Part shown: piece after piece, positions 1-8,436 of the stretch
Position numbering within the stretch: the stretch's first letter is position 1
Layout: each line of letters opens with the position of its first letter
NCBI RefSeq assembly: GCF_021401245.1
Contig: NZ_JACBFY010000002.1
Location: 868,001 to 932,000, forward strand
DNA: 64,000 bases
Reading direction: 5' to 3'
Source of the DNA: Pseudacidovorax sp. NFM-22
Lineage (GTDB): Bacteria > Pseudomonadota > Gammaproteobacteria > Burkholderiales > Burkholderiaceae_C
The notes under the pieces: model-generated
The model's input: the letters and a program-made list of their open reading frames with translations, nothing else
Told to the model about the DNA's origin: nothing
Databases searched by the model: none
Program-made: the position numbers and the translations under genes

Positions 1-491
1 CGGCGCTGACCGGCGTGGTGGCCATCGGCACCGCGGTGGGCGCCGTGGTGGCCTCGATGCGCATGCGGCTGGACATGGCGACGCAGGTGATTCCGCTGGG
101 CATCGGCATGGGCCTGCTGGTGATCGCGATGAACTTCATCTCGAACGTGTGGGTGGCCGTGCCCTTCCTGATCCTGCTGGGCGGCCTGGGCGGCTTCCTG
201 GTGGTGCCGATGAATGCACTGCTGCAGCACCGCGGCCACAACCTGATGGGCGCGGGCCGTTCGATCGCCGTGCAGAACTTCAACGAGCAGGCCTGCATCC
301 TGCTGCTGGGGGCCTTCTACAGCGCCTGCACGGGCCTCGGGCTGTCGGCCTTCGGCGCGATCACCGCCTTCGGCATCGTGGTCGCCGGCTTCATGGAACT
401 CATCCGCCGCTGGCACCAGCGCAACCTGAAGGTGCATGGCGAAGAGGTGCAGCGCCTCCTTGAAATCGCGCGCAGCGATAAGCATCACTGA
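1..491 (+). CDS. lplT: Lysophospholipid transporter LplT, C-terminal part (5' end outside window)
   Basis: The frame is open from the first base and codes for the last 162 residues of a major-facilitator membrane protein. The visible stretch has about four hydrophobic segments. It contains the loop PMNALLQHRGH followed by GRSIAVQNFNEQ, which matches LplT, the inner-membrane carrier that flips lysophospholipids inward for re-acylation. In many bacteria LplT is paired with or fused to an acyltransferase; the partner, if any, lies upstream of the window. The C-terminus is a short charged cytoplasmic tail. The family call is firm; substrate and start cannot be judged from a fragment. Confidence 0.85.
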   Translation, partial: ALTGVVAIGTAVGAVVASMRMRLDMATQVIPLGIGMGLLVIAMNFISNVWVAVPFLILLGGLGGFLVVPMNALLQHRGHNLMGAGRSIAVQNFNEQACILLLGAFYSACTGLGLSAFGAITAFGIVVAGFMELIRRWHQRNLKVHGEEVQRLLEIARSDKHH

Positions 492-507
492 CCTTCCGGA
501 GATCGAC

Positions 508-996
<489 letters not shown>

Positions 997-1019
997 GCGG
1001 GCAGGCAGGCCTGCGCGCC

Positions 1020-1056
1020 GTTCTGCCCTTCGACAAGCTCAGGGCGAACGGGTAGA
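1020..1056. repeat. Short dispersed intergenic repeat (CTTCGACAAGCTCAGGGCGA type)
   Basis: The core CTTCGACAAGCTCAGG followed by GCGAACGG is a motif found between genes in many high-GC proteobacteria; when translated by mistake it gives PFDKLRANG or ALSLSKG. It sits in the 133-bp gap between the peroxidase and the DUF2946 gene. Only one copy was noticed in this window. It carries no evident coding function. Confidence 0.6.
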
Positions 1057-1129
1057 ACCCGTTCAACACCCTCGGACAAAAAGTCCGCCGCATCGCGCGA
1101 AGCCCACTCCTAGAATCGCGCGCTCGCCC

Positions 1130-1507
1130 ATGCGCTCCTTCGCACACACCCTCCATCGCCTCGCCCGCGGCCTGCTCGGTCGCGCGGTGCTGCTGTGGTT
1201 CGCGCTGTCGATGGGCGCGGCCATCGCCTCGCCGCTGGTGCATCCGCAGGCCATGGAACTGGTCTGCTCGGCGATGGGCGCCGTCAAGGTGGTGGTGAAG
1301 ACCGACGACGGCGTCCAGGAGATGGGCGCCACGCACATGGACTGCCCGCTGTGCGTCTCCATGGGCGCACCGCCGCCCGTGGCACCCCTGCTGCAGCTGC
1401 CCCAGGCCCAGCCCCTGGGCGCGGCCCTGCAGCCCATCGAGGCCGCCCGCCTGGCGGCGGCCACCGCCGCGCCCCTGCCGGCGCGCGGCCCCCCGGCACT
1501 GCGCTGA
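1130..1507 (+). CDS. DUF2946 family exported protein (copper-associated)
   Basis: A 125-residue protein with an N-terminal hydrophobic segment (about residues 15-33, ending in ASPL) that looks like a signal peptide or anchor. It carries the family motif HMDCPLC, a plausible metal-binding cluster of one His and two Cys. The C-terminal third is Ala/Pro-rich and low in complexity. DUF2946 genes commonly stand upstream of a TonB-dependent receptor and PCuAC-type copper chaperones, which is the order here. A role in periplasmic copper handling is inferred from that context; the family has no settled biochemical function that I know of. Confidence 0.75.
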   Translation: MRSFAHTLHRLARGLLGRAVLLWFALSMGAAIASPLVHPQAMELVCSAMGAVKVVVKTDDGVQEMGATHMDCPLCVSMGAPPPVAPLLQLPQAQPLGAALQPIEAARLAAATAAPLPARGPPALR

Positions 1508-1684
1508 GCTGTCCCCTTCCCGTTCGCCCGCGGTGTTGACCGGCGGCGCGACGGCCCCGGCCCTGCGGGCCGGCCGTCTGCGTCCGACCGCCGAACACCC
1601 GGCGTGGACCCGAACCACAGATCGCCGCGCAGGCCCGGGCCGGACCGACTCCGGCCATCGGCTGCGCGGATGCCAGGCCTCTCC

Positions 1685-4042
1685 ATGAATCCTTCATTGC
1701 ACCCGCGCGCCACCGAGCGCGCCCGCTTGTCGCGGCTCGCCCTGCGCGCCGGCCTTTCGCTGCCGCTGGCCCTGCCTTTGGGCACGCTGGCGCAGCAGGC
1801 CGGCACCACTGCCACCGACACGCCCGAGCGCGTCAAGTCGCTCGGCGTGGTCACCGTCACCGGCGGCCAGCCCACCTCGCTGCCCACGCAGATCCCCACC
1901 ACCATCGAAGGCGTCACGCGCGAGGAGATCGCCACGCGCATCAATGCCACCGACAGCGAGGACGCGCTCAAGTACCTGCCCAGCCTGCTGGTGCGCAAGC
2001 GCTACATCGGCGACTACAACCACGCGATCCTCTCGACCCGCGCCTCGGGCACCGGCAACAGCGCGCGCTCGGCGGTGTATGCGGACGGCATCCTGCTGTC
2101 CAACTACCTGGGCAACGGCATCGCCAACGGCACCAACTTCGCACCGCGCTGGGGACTGGTCTCGCCCGAGGAGATCGAGCGGGTGGACGTGATGTACGGG
2201 CCTTTCTCGGCGGCCTACCCGGGCAATTCGGCCGGCGCGGTGGTCGACTACGTGACGCGCATGCCGACGAAGCTCGAAGCGCATGTGAGCGCCGGCTATT
2301 CGTCGCAGCCCAACCAGCTCTACAACACCAGCAAGACCTTCAACGGCTGGCAGACCAGTGCCTCCCTGGGCAGCCGCGCTGGCGACTGGTCGTGGTGGAT
2401 CCACCTCAACCGCACCCGCAGCGAAGGCCAGCCGCTGACCTTCACCACGGCCACCGTCGCCTCGGGCACGCCCGGCCGTGCCGGCACGCCCGTCACGGGC
2501 TGGGTGGGCGGACTCAACACCACCAACACACCCTGGTACATCCTGGGCACGGGCACGGCCTACCAGACGGTGCAGGACCAGGCCAAGCTCAAGCTGGCCT
2601 ACGACATCACGCCGACGCTGCGCGCCAGCTACACGCTGGGCTGGTGGCAGAACAGTTCGGAAGGCCGCCCGGCCAGCTACCTGACGGGGCCCAACGGCCT
2701 GCCGGTGTACAGCGGCACGGTCAACATCCAGGGCCGCAGCTACACGCTCGCGCCCATGGCCTTCCCGCTGACCAACGACGACCAGACGCACCTGATGCAC
2801 GGCCTGTCGCTCAAGAGCCGTACCGAAGGCGTGTTCGACTGGGAGCTCGCGGCCAGCCTGTACGACTACCGCAAGGACCAGCAGCGTGCGCCCACCGTCG
2901 CACTGCCGCTCGCCGCCTACGGCGGGGCAGGCACGCTGCAGGACCAGGACGGCACCGGCTGGAACACCCTGGCCGCCAAGGGCACCTGGCGTCCCCAGGG
3001 CCTGCAGGGCGCGCACATCGTGGACTTCGGCATCGGCCGCGATGCCTACAAGCTTGCCATCGCCAAGAACAACGTCGTCGGCAGCTGGATCGATGGCCCC
3101 ATCAACCCGCTCTCGCTGGTCAGCAACGTGGGCGGCCGCACGCAGACCGTGAGCGCCTGGGCGCAGGACGCCTGGCGCTTCGCGCCGCGCTGGAAGGCCG
3201 TGCTCGGCCTGCGCTGGGAGGACTGGCAGGCCGAGGACGGCCTGAGCGCCAGCGCCACCACCACCCTGCGCTATGCGCGCCGCAGCGAATCGCACCTTTC
3301 GCCCAAGGCCGCCCTCGCCTTCCAGGCCACCGAGGACACGGTGATCAAGGCCTCGGTCGGCCGCGCGGTGCGCTTTCCGACGGTGGGCGAGCTGTACGGC
3401 GCCACCAGTGGCACGCTGTCCTTCGTCAACGACCCGACGCTCAAGCCCGAGAAGTCCTGGACCGGCGAACTCAGCGCCGAGAAGGACCTCGGCAACGGCC
3501 TGCTGCGCGCCACGCTCTTCCACGAGACCACGCGCGATGCGCTCTTCAGCCAGCTGGTGCCCGGCACCACCACCTCGCGCGTGCAGAACGTGGACAAGGT
3601 GCGCACCACCGGCGTGGAGCTGGCCTACACCGGCACCGATGTCTTCATGCGCGGCCTGGACCTGGGCGGCAGCCTGACCTTCGCCGACTCGCGCACCGTG
3701 GCCAATGCGGCCAATCCGGCGAGCGTGGGCAAGTGGCAGCCGCGCGTGCCGCGCTGGCGCTCCACGGTGTACGCCACCTACCGGCCCACCGACCGATGGT
3801 CCTTCACCGTGGCGGCGCGCTACAGCGGGCGCCAGTACTCCAACCTGGACAACAGCGACGTCAACGCCGATGCCTACTTCGGCGCCAGCAGGTACTTCAC
3901 CGTGGACACGCGCGTGCGCTGGCAGATCGACCGCCACTTCTCGGCGGCCCTCGGCATCGACAACCTCAACAACGCCCAGTACTGGAACTTCCACCCCTAC
4001 CCGCAGCGCACCTACACCGCGTCGCTGCAGTGGGACCTGTGA
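1685..4042 (+). CDS. TonB-dependent outer-membrane receptor, probably copper-related
   Basis: A 785-residue outer-membrane receptor. After a basic N-terminus comes a signal sequence ending near TLAQQA. The plug domain follows (about residues 50-190), with IPTTIEGVTREEI, DALKYLPSLLVRKRY and the conserved VDVMYGPFSAAYPGNSAG. The rest is a 22-strand-type barrel ending in an aromatic strand (SLQWDL). The ATG at 1685 is chosen because the signal peptide then starts normally; an in-frame ATG 15 bases upstream is also possible. It is followed after 28 bp by a copper-binding YcnI-PCuAC protein and preceded by DUF2946, so import or sensing of a copper complex is the likeliest role. The ligand cannot be read from the sequence. 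Confidence 0.88.
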   Translation: MNPSLHPRATERARLSRLALRAGLSLPLALPLGTLAQQAGTTATDTPERVKSLGVVTVTGGQPTSLPTQIPTTIEGVTREEIATRINATDSEDALKYLPSLLVRKRYIGDYNHAILSTRASGTGNSARSAVYADGILLSNYLGNGIANGTNFAPRWGLVSPEEIERVDVMYGPFSAAYPGNSAGAVVDYVTRMPTKLEAHVSAGYSSQPNQLYNTSKTFNGWQTSASLGSRAGDWSWWIHLNRTRSEGQPLTFTTATVASGTPGRAGTPVTGWVGGLNTTNTPWYILGTGTAYQTVQDQAKLKLAYDITPTLRASYTLGWWQNSSEGRPASYLTGPNGLPVYSGTVNIQGRSYTLAPMAFPLTNDDQTHLMHGLSLKSRTEGVFDWELAASLYDYRKDQQRAPTVALPLAAYGGAGTLQDQDGTGWNTLAAKGTWRPQGLQGAHIVDFGIGRDAYKLAIAKNNVVGSWIDGPINPLSLVSNVGGRTQTVSAWAQDAWRFAPRWKAVLGLRWEDWQAEDGLSASATTTLRYARRSESHLSPKAALAFQATEDTVIKASVGRAVRFPTVGELYGATSGTLSFVNDPTLKPEKSWTGELSAEKDLGNGLLRATLFHETTRDALFSQLVPGTTTSRVQNVDKVRTTGVELAYTGTDVFMRGLDLGGSLTFADSRTVANAANPASVGKWQPRVPRWRSTVYATYRPTDRWSFTVAARYSGRQYSNLDNSDVNADAYFGASRYFTVDTRVRWQIDRHFSAALGIDNLNNAQYWNFHPYPQRTYTASLQWDL

Positions 4043-4070
4043 TCCACCCCATCCTCCGGAGACCCGAACC

Positions 4071-4958
4071 ATGAGCCGCTTCAACCGCCCTCTTCTCGCC
4101 CTCGCCCTGCTGGCCGGCACCGGCAGTGCCATCGCGCATGTGACGCTGCCCCCCGGCGGCGCCACCGTCGGCACCGACTACGAGGCCGCCTTCCGCGTCG
4201 GCCATGCCTGCAAGGACGCCACGCTCACCAACGCCCTCACCGTGCGCCTGCCGCAGGGCTTCGCGCTGAAGGACGTGCCTGCGCGCCCCGGCTGGAGCAT
4301 CGAGCAGACGCGCAGCGGCAACGAGGCCGTGGTGCGCTGGACCGCCACCAGCGCGGCCACCGCCGTGCCTGCCGACCAGAAGACCGAGTTCGTGCTGCGC
4401 GGCCACCTGCCCGACAAGCCGGGCCCGCTGTACTTCAAGGTGCTGCAGGGCTGCGACGTGGGCAGCAGCGACTGGGCCCAGCTGCCCACGGGCGCAGCCG
4501 ACGAGAAGCTGCCCCTGCCTGCCGCGAAGCTGGACGTGCTGCCGCGCGGCGTAGCCGCCGTGGACGTGCGTGATGGTTGGGCCCGCATGGCCGTGGCCGG
4601 CCAGAGCGGCACCGGCGCCTTCATGAAGCTGCAGGCGCCTTCGGGCGCGCGCCTGGTGGGCGCCAGCACGCCGGTCGCCGGCATCGCCGAGGTGCACGAG
4701 ATGTCCATGCAGGGCGACCACATGCAGATGCGCGCCGTCGACGAACTGGCGCTGCCCGCGCGCCAGACGGTCGAGCTGCGCCCCGGTGGCCTGCATGTGA
4801 TGCTGATGGACCTGAAGCAGCCGCTGCCCGTCGGCAGCACGCTGCCGCTGACGCTGCGCTTCAAGGACGCGCAGGGCAACGAATCCACGCGCGAGGTGCA
4901 GCTGCCGGTGCGTGCCGCGCCCGCCGCTGCGGCGGGCAGCGGTGGCCATCAGCACTGA
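4071..4958 (+). CDS. YcnI (DUF1775)-PCuAC fusion, periplasmic copper chaperone
   Basis: A 295-residue exported protein made of two copper-binding modules. A signal peptide ends in AIA, so the mature protein would begin with His (HVTLPPGG), as in YcnI proteins where the N-terminal His forms a one-histidine copper brace. Residues about 22-165 are DUF1775. Residues about 170-280 are a PCuAC domain with EVHEMSMQGDHMQM and GGLHVMLMDL, giving the His/Met ligands of this Cu(I) chaperone family. The tail is His-rich (GGHQH). The gene follows the TonB receptor by 28 bp with a GGAG before its ATG. Likely role: accepting copper in the periplasm, perhaps for cytochrome oxidase assembly (inference). Confidence 0.88.
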   Translation: MSRFNRPLLALALLAGTGSAIAHVTLPPGGATVGTDYEAAFRVGHACKDATLTNALTVRLPQGFALKDVPARPGWSIEQTRSGNEAVVRWTATSAATAVPADQKTEFVLRGHLPDKPGPLYFKVLQGCDVGSSDWAQLPTGAADEKLPLPAAKLDVLPRGVAAVDVRDGWARMAVAGQSGTGAFMKLQAPSGARLVGASTPVAGIAEVHEMSMQGDHMQMRAVDELALPARQTVELRPGGLHVMLMDLKQPLPVGSTLPLTLRFKDAQGNESTREVQLPVRAAPAAAAGSGGHQH

Positions 4959-4970
4959 TGGCGCCTTTCT

Positions 4971-5090
4971 TCTCCCCTCTCCCCTTGCGGGAGAGGGGCC
5001 GGGGGAGAGGGGGTGATCCCAACGGGAAGTTGGGCAAGGCGAGCGCCGTCGCCCCCTCTCCCCGACCCTCTCCCGCAAGGGGAGAGGGAG
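4971..5090. repeat. Head-to-head GC-rich palindromic repeat pair
   Basis: Two copies of a palindromic unit lie in opposite orientation. The first (4971-5013) reads CTCTCCCCTTGCGGGAGAGG and continues into a GGGGGAGAGGGGG tail; the second (5052-5090) is its inverted copy. Each unit can fold alone and the pair can fold into one large cruciform. A small hairpin (CCCAAC...GTTGGG, 5018-5035) lies between them. This is a REP/BIME-like architecture typical of proteobacterial intergenic space, here just after the copper operon. Confidence 0.8.
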
Positions 5091-5142
5091 CAAATACCGG
5101 TCGTGCGCCGTCCTTCGACGACGTCGACGCAAGCCCCAATGC

Positions 5143-5172
5143 AAAGAGGCCCCGAAGGGCCTCTCGTTTTTT
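5143..5172. terminator. Bidirectional intrinsic terminator between the copper operon and HU
   Basis: The stem GAGGCCC / GGGCCTC has a tight GAA loop. On the plus strand it is followed by CG and six T; on the minus strand it is followed by TTTGC. It stands between the plus-strand copper genes and the convergent HU gene, so it can end both transcripts, the plus-strand one more strongly. Confidence 0.8.
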
Positions 5173-5203
5173 GCACGGGCACCGCGAAGGTGCCCAAGCG
5201 TCA

Positions 5204-5572
5204 TCAGGCCTTCTTGGCCTTCTTGGCAGCGGGCTTCTTGGCAGCCGGCTTGGCGGCGGCGGCCTTCTCGGCCTTGTCGGCCTTGCGCTTGGCGGCCTTG
5301 GGGTCCACGGCGGCCTTGAAGGCGGCGCCCGGCACGAACTTCGGCACCTTCTGGGCGGCGATCTTGATCTTCTCGCCGGCTTGCGGGTTGAAACCGGTGC
5401 GGGCGGCGCGGGCCACCTGCTTGAAGGTGCCGAAGCCCACCAGGGTCACGCTGTCGCCCTTCTTGACGGCGGTGACGATGCTGCTGGTGATGGTCTCCAG
5501 GATGCGGCCGGCTTCGGCCTTGGAGACGTCATGGGCGGAGGCGATCTTTTCGATGAATTCGAGACGGTTCAA
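5204..5572 (-). CDS. HU family DNA-binding protein with Lys/Ala tail
   Basis: A 122-residue nucleoid protein. It has the HU/IHF fold with the signature VGFGTFKQVARAARTGFNPQAG (the DNA-binding arms follow the conserved Phe-Lys), and after residue 90 a tail of AAAKPAAKKP-type repeats, as in many Burkholderiales HU variants. The start is taken as TTG at 5572 (NRLEFIEKIA follows). An AGGAA lies about ten bases upstream and no ATG is available at the right place. It bends and compacts DNA in the cytoplasm. It is transcribed alone and ends at the hairpin at 5143-5172. Confidence 0.9.
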   Translation of the reverse strand: MNRLEFIEKIASAHDVSKAEAGRILETITSSIVTAVKKGDSVTLVGFGTFKQVARAARTGFNPQAGEKIKIAAQKVPKFVPGAAFKAAVDPKAAKRKADKAEKAAAAKPAAKKPAAKKAKKA

Positions 5573-5794
5573 GATTGGGTTCCTAGAGTTGCTTCGATCT
5601 GCGCCGGGGCCGGCGCGCGGTGCGCGCCCCCGAGCGAGGCGCGAAGTGTAGTGGAGCCGCATGACCCCCGTGCAGCGGGCTGCACAGGCACATCGCGCCG
5701 AAACCCCACTCGTCAGCGGATCGACGCGCTGCGTGCCGAGGACGCACGTCGCGGCATCCCCGGCCCGCCCGGCGCGGCCGGCCGCCGAGCCCAC

Positions 5795-6193
5795 TCAGAA
5801 GCGGAAGTCGGCCGTCTTCGGTCCGCCGCCCAGGCTCAGCTCGCGCCGCTGGGTACGGCCTTCGAAGGTGGCTTCCACCACATAGGCACCGGCGGGCAGG
5901 TCCACCAGGCAGACCGGGCCATCGGCGCGCAGCGAGAGGCCCGCGCCGCCCTGCGCGCCCCGGATCTCCACCGCCACCGACGCGAGGTAGGCCCCATCGG
6001 CCCGCGCGAAGAGCAGCGACAGCGGATGCGACTTCATCGCCGAGCGCATGGCGGTGGATTCGTCCGAGCCGATGCCGCCGCACACGTAGCGGCCCTGGCC
6101 GGCCTCGGTCCACGGTGGCATCTGGGCATGGGCCAGGCCCGCGGTGCAGGCCGCGGCGAGCGCGGCAGACATCAGGAATTGACGTGAAGGCAT
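5795..6193 (-). CDS. Exported protein of unknown function
   Basis: A 132-residue protein that I do not recognise. It starts with a clear signal peptide (SRQFLMSAALAAACTAGLAHA) and the mature part is about 108 residues. A CGGIGSDESTAM stretch near the start contains one of two cysteines, the other being in GPVCLVD; they could form a disulfide. The C-terminal half (VCLVDLPAGAYVVEATFEGR) resembles a small beta-sandwich of the kind seen in carboxypeptidase regulatory-like domains. It is probably periplasmic. It stands alone between HU and glcF with about 110 bp upstream to the glcF end. Confidence 0.65.
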   Translation of the reverse strand: MPSRQFLMSAALAAACTAGLAHAQMPPWTEAGQGRYVCGGIGSDESTAMRSAMKSHPLSLLFARADGAYLASVAVEIRGAQGGAGLSLRADGPVCLVDLPAGAYVVEATFEGRTQRRELSLGGGPKTADFRF

Positions 6194-6304
6194 GGAAGGT
6201 CTCCTCGAAAAAACGGAAGAGATGCTGGCCTCGAAAGGCGCCGACCCGCTGTCGGACCGCAGCGCCCGCCTGCGTGCGGCGGCGCCGGAAGACGCTCGGG
6301 ACGC

Positions 6305-7537
6305 TCAGGCCCGCGGCTGCAGCGCCTCGTCCAGCCACTCCACCCAATGCCGCACCGGCAGCTCGGTGCCGGCCTGCAGATGGGTGATGCAGCCGATGTT
6401 GGCCGAGGCCACGGCCTCGGGCTGGAGCCTCTGCAGATGGCCCAGCTTGCGTTCGCGCAGTTGCGTCGACAGTTCGGGCTGCAGCACCGAGTAGGTGCCG
6501 GCCGAGCCGCAGCAGAGGTGGCTTTCGGTCTGCGTCACGCGCACGTCGAAGCCCAGCGCGCGCAGGCCCGATTCGACGCCCCCACGCAGCTTCTGGCCGT
6601 GCTGCAGCGTGCAGGGCGGGTGATAGGCGATCACGCCCTGCGGCGCCTTCACGCGCTCGCGCAGCAGCGGCACCAGGGCCGGCAGCAGCTCGCCCAGGTC
6701 GCGGGTGAGGCGCGAGACCTCGTGGGCCTTGTCGGCATAGGCGCTGTCGTGCGCCAGCGCATGGCCGTAGTCCTTCAGCGCGGCGCCGCAGCCCGAGGCA
6801 TTGCTGACGATGGCCTCCACGCCGCCGCCCTGCAGCAGCGGCCACCAGGCGTCGATGTTGGCGCGCATCTGGTCCAGCGCACCAGCCTGGTCGTTGAGGT
6901 GGAAGCGGATGGCGCCGCAGCAGCCCCCCGCCTGGGGCACCACGGCCTCGATGCCGGCCGCGTCGAGTACGCGGGCCGTGGCGGCATCGATGGACGGCGC
7001 CATGGCCGGCTGCACGCAACCCATGGGCAGCAGCACCTTGCGCGCATGGCTGTGGCGCGGCCAGGCGCCCGCGGCGCGCGGCGTGGGCACCTTGGCCTTG
7101 AGGCTGGGCGGCAGCAGGCCGCGCACGGCCTGGCCGAGCTTCATGGCGGGTGCGAACAGCGGCGAGTTCAGGCCTTCCTTGAGCAGCCAGCGCGTGGCGC
7201 GTTCGCCGGCCGGCCGCGGCACCTGCTCGTCCACGATCTTGCGGCCGATGTCCACCAGGTGGCCATACTGCACGCCGCTGGGGCAGGTGCTTTCGCAGTT
7301 GCGGCAGGTCAGGCAGCGGTCCAGGTGCTGCTGGGTGGCACGCGTGGGCGTGCGGCCTTCGAGCACCTGCTTGATGAGGTAGATGCGCCCGCGCGGCCCG
7401 TCCAGTTCGTCGCCCAGCAGCTGGTAGGTGGGACAGGTGGCGGTGCAGAAGCCGCAGTGCACGCACTTGCGCAGGATGGCCTCGGCCTCGCGGCCTTCGG
7501 GCGTGCCCTGGTACTGGGGGGAGAGTTCGGTCTGCAT
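6305..7537 (-). CDS. glcF: Glycolate oxidase iron-sulfur subunit
   Basis: A 410-residue subunit of glycolate dehydrogenase, which oxidises glycolate to glyoxylate and feeds electrons to the respiratory chain at the membrane. Two ferredoxin-like [4Fe-4S] motifs are seen: CVHCGFCTATCP (Cys 25, 28, 31, 35) and CLTCRNCESTCP (Cys 75, 78, 81, 85). The C-terminal part carries the paired CCG domains of this family (GGCCGAIRF and HLCCGSAGTYS). It is last in the order glcE, DUF1275, glcF. The FAD subunit glcD is not in this window. Length and motifs are complete. Confidence 0.95.
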   Translation of the reverse strand: MQTELSPQYQGTPEGREAEAILRKCVHCGFCTATCPTYQLLGDELDGPRGRIYLIKQVLEGRTPTRATQQHLDRCLTCRNCESTCPSGVQYGHLVDIGRKIVDEQVPRPAGERATRWLLKEGLNSPLFAPAMKLGQAVRGLLPPSLKAKVPTPRAAGAWPRHSHARKVLLPMGCVQPAMAPSIDAATARVLDAAGIEAVVPQAGGCCGAIRFHLNDQAGALDQMRANIDAWWPLLQGGGVEAIVSNASGCGAALKDYGHALAHDSAYADKAHEVSRLTRDLGELLPALVPLLRERVKAPQGVIAYHPPCTLQHGQKLRGGVESGLRALGFDVRVTQTESHLCCGSAGTYSVLQPELSTQLRERKLGHLQRLQPEAVASANIGCITHLQAGTELPVRHWVEWLDEALQPRA

Positions 7538-7583
7538 CGTGTCTCGTCGTGGGGGTCTGTCGTGGGGCGGGGCAACGCGTCGC

Positions 7584-8420
7584 TCAGGAGGGGGGCCGCT
7601 GCGGCGGCTGCGTCCCGGTGGCGGCGGCGCCCCGTCTGCGCAGCCGCAGCCGGCCCAGCCAGCCGAAGGTCCACGCCCGCAGGGCCTGGTTGTGGCGCAG
7701 GTCGTCCAGGTAGGGCGGCAGCGACAGCCACAGCAGCAGCGCGGCCAGCGGCAGCACGCAGATGAAGCCCAGGTACTTGAAGCCGGTGGCCCCGGCCAGC
7801 CCGCCCGTCACGAAGGCCAGGATCAGGCCGCCGAAGATGCGCACCCGCTCTAGGTTGGGCCGCACCCGCGTGGCATCGGTGCGCCGGCGGTTCCAGTACA
7901 GCGCCTTGCCCAGCTCGATGCCCAGGTCGGTGAAGTTGCCGGTCATGTGCGTGGTGCGGATCTTTCCGCCGGAGATCTTCGACGCCAGCGCGTTCTGCAG
8001 CCCCATGATGAAGGACAGCAGCAGCACCGTCAGCGGCACGGCGAAGGGCGTGTGCCAGCCCAGCGTGAGCGCCCCCATGAGGCCGAAGGGCAGCATGAGC
8101 GCGGCCTCCAGCAGCAGCGGCAGCGCGTAGACATGGGCCAGCCGGTAATGGCGGCCCCAGTTGATCTGGATGGCCGCGGTCGCCGCCCCGGCCAGGAAGG
8201 CCAGGATGGCGCCCAGCGCGCCCAGCAGCAGCGTCATGTCGCCCATCACCAGCGAATCGGCCACCTGCGAGGTGAAGCCGGTCATGTGCGAGGTGTAGCG
8301 ATGCAGCACCAGGAAGCCGCCCGCATTGATGGCGCCGGCGTTGAAGGCCAGCAGCAGGCCCAGCGCCCGGTTGGTCGACGGGGCGCGGTGGCGGCCGGTC
8401 AGGTGGCGCAGGCGGCGCAT
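7584..8420 (-). CDS. DUF1275 (YoaK) family membrane protein
   Basis: A 278-residue inner-membrane protein with about six hydrophobic helices and the family's conserved segments (NAGAINAGGF, TSHMTGF, IMGLQNALASKI, RTTHMTGNFTDLG). The two HMTG motifs are the DUF1275 hallmark. The function is unknown; a transporter has been suggested for the family. It lies inside the glycolate operon between glcE and glcF with gaps of only 16 and 46 bp, so it is very likely co-transcribed. A role in glycolate or glyoxylate transport is a guess from position alone. Confidence 0.85.
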   Translation of the reverse strand: MRRLRHLTGRHRAPSTNRALGLLLAFNAGAINAGGFLVLHRYTSHMTGFTSQVADSLVMGDMTLLLGALGAILAFLAGAATAAIQINWGRHYRLAHVYALPLLLEAALMLPFGLMGALTLGWHTPFAVPLTVLLLSFIMGLQNALASKISGGKIRTTHMTGNFTDLGIELGKALYWNRRRTDATRVRPNLERVRIFGGLILAFVTGGLAGATGFKYLGFICVLPLAALLLWLSLPPYLDDLRHNQALRAWTFGWLGRLRLRRRGAAATGTQPPQRPPS

Positions 8421-8436
8421 GGAGAGGGGAGGACGC

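Noticed and set aside
1694-4174. An 826-codon open frame on the minus strand opposite the TonB receptor
   Set aside because: It mirrors the third-codon-position GC bias of the real gene, has no recognisable domain and lies fully antisense to a clear receptor.
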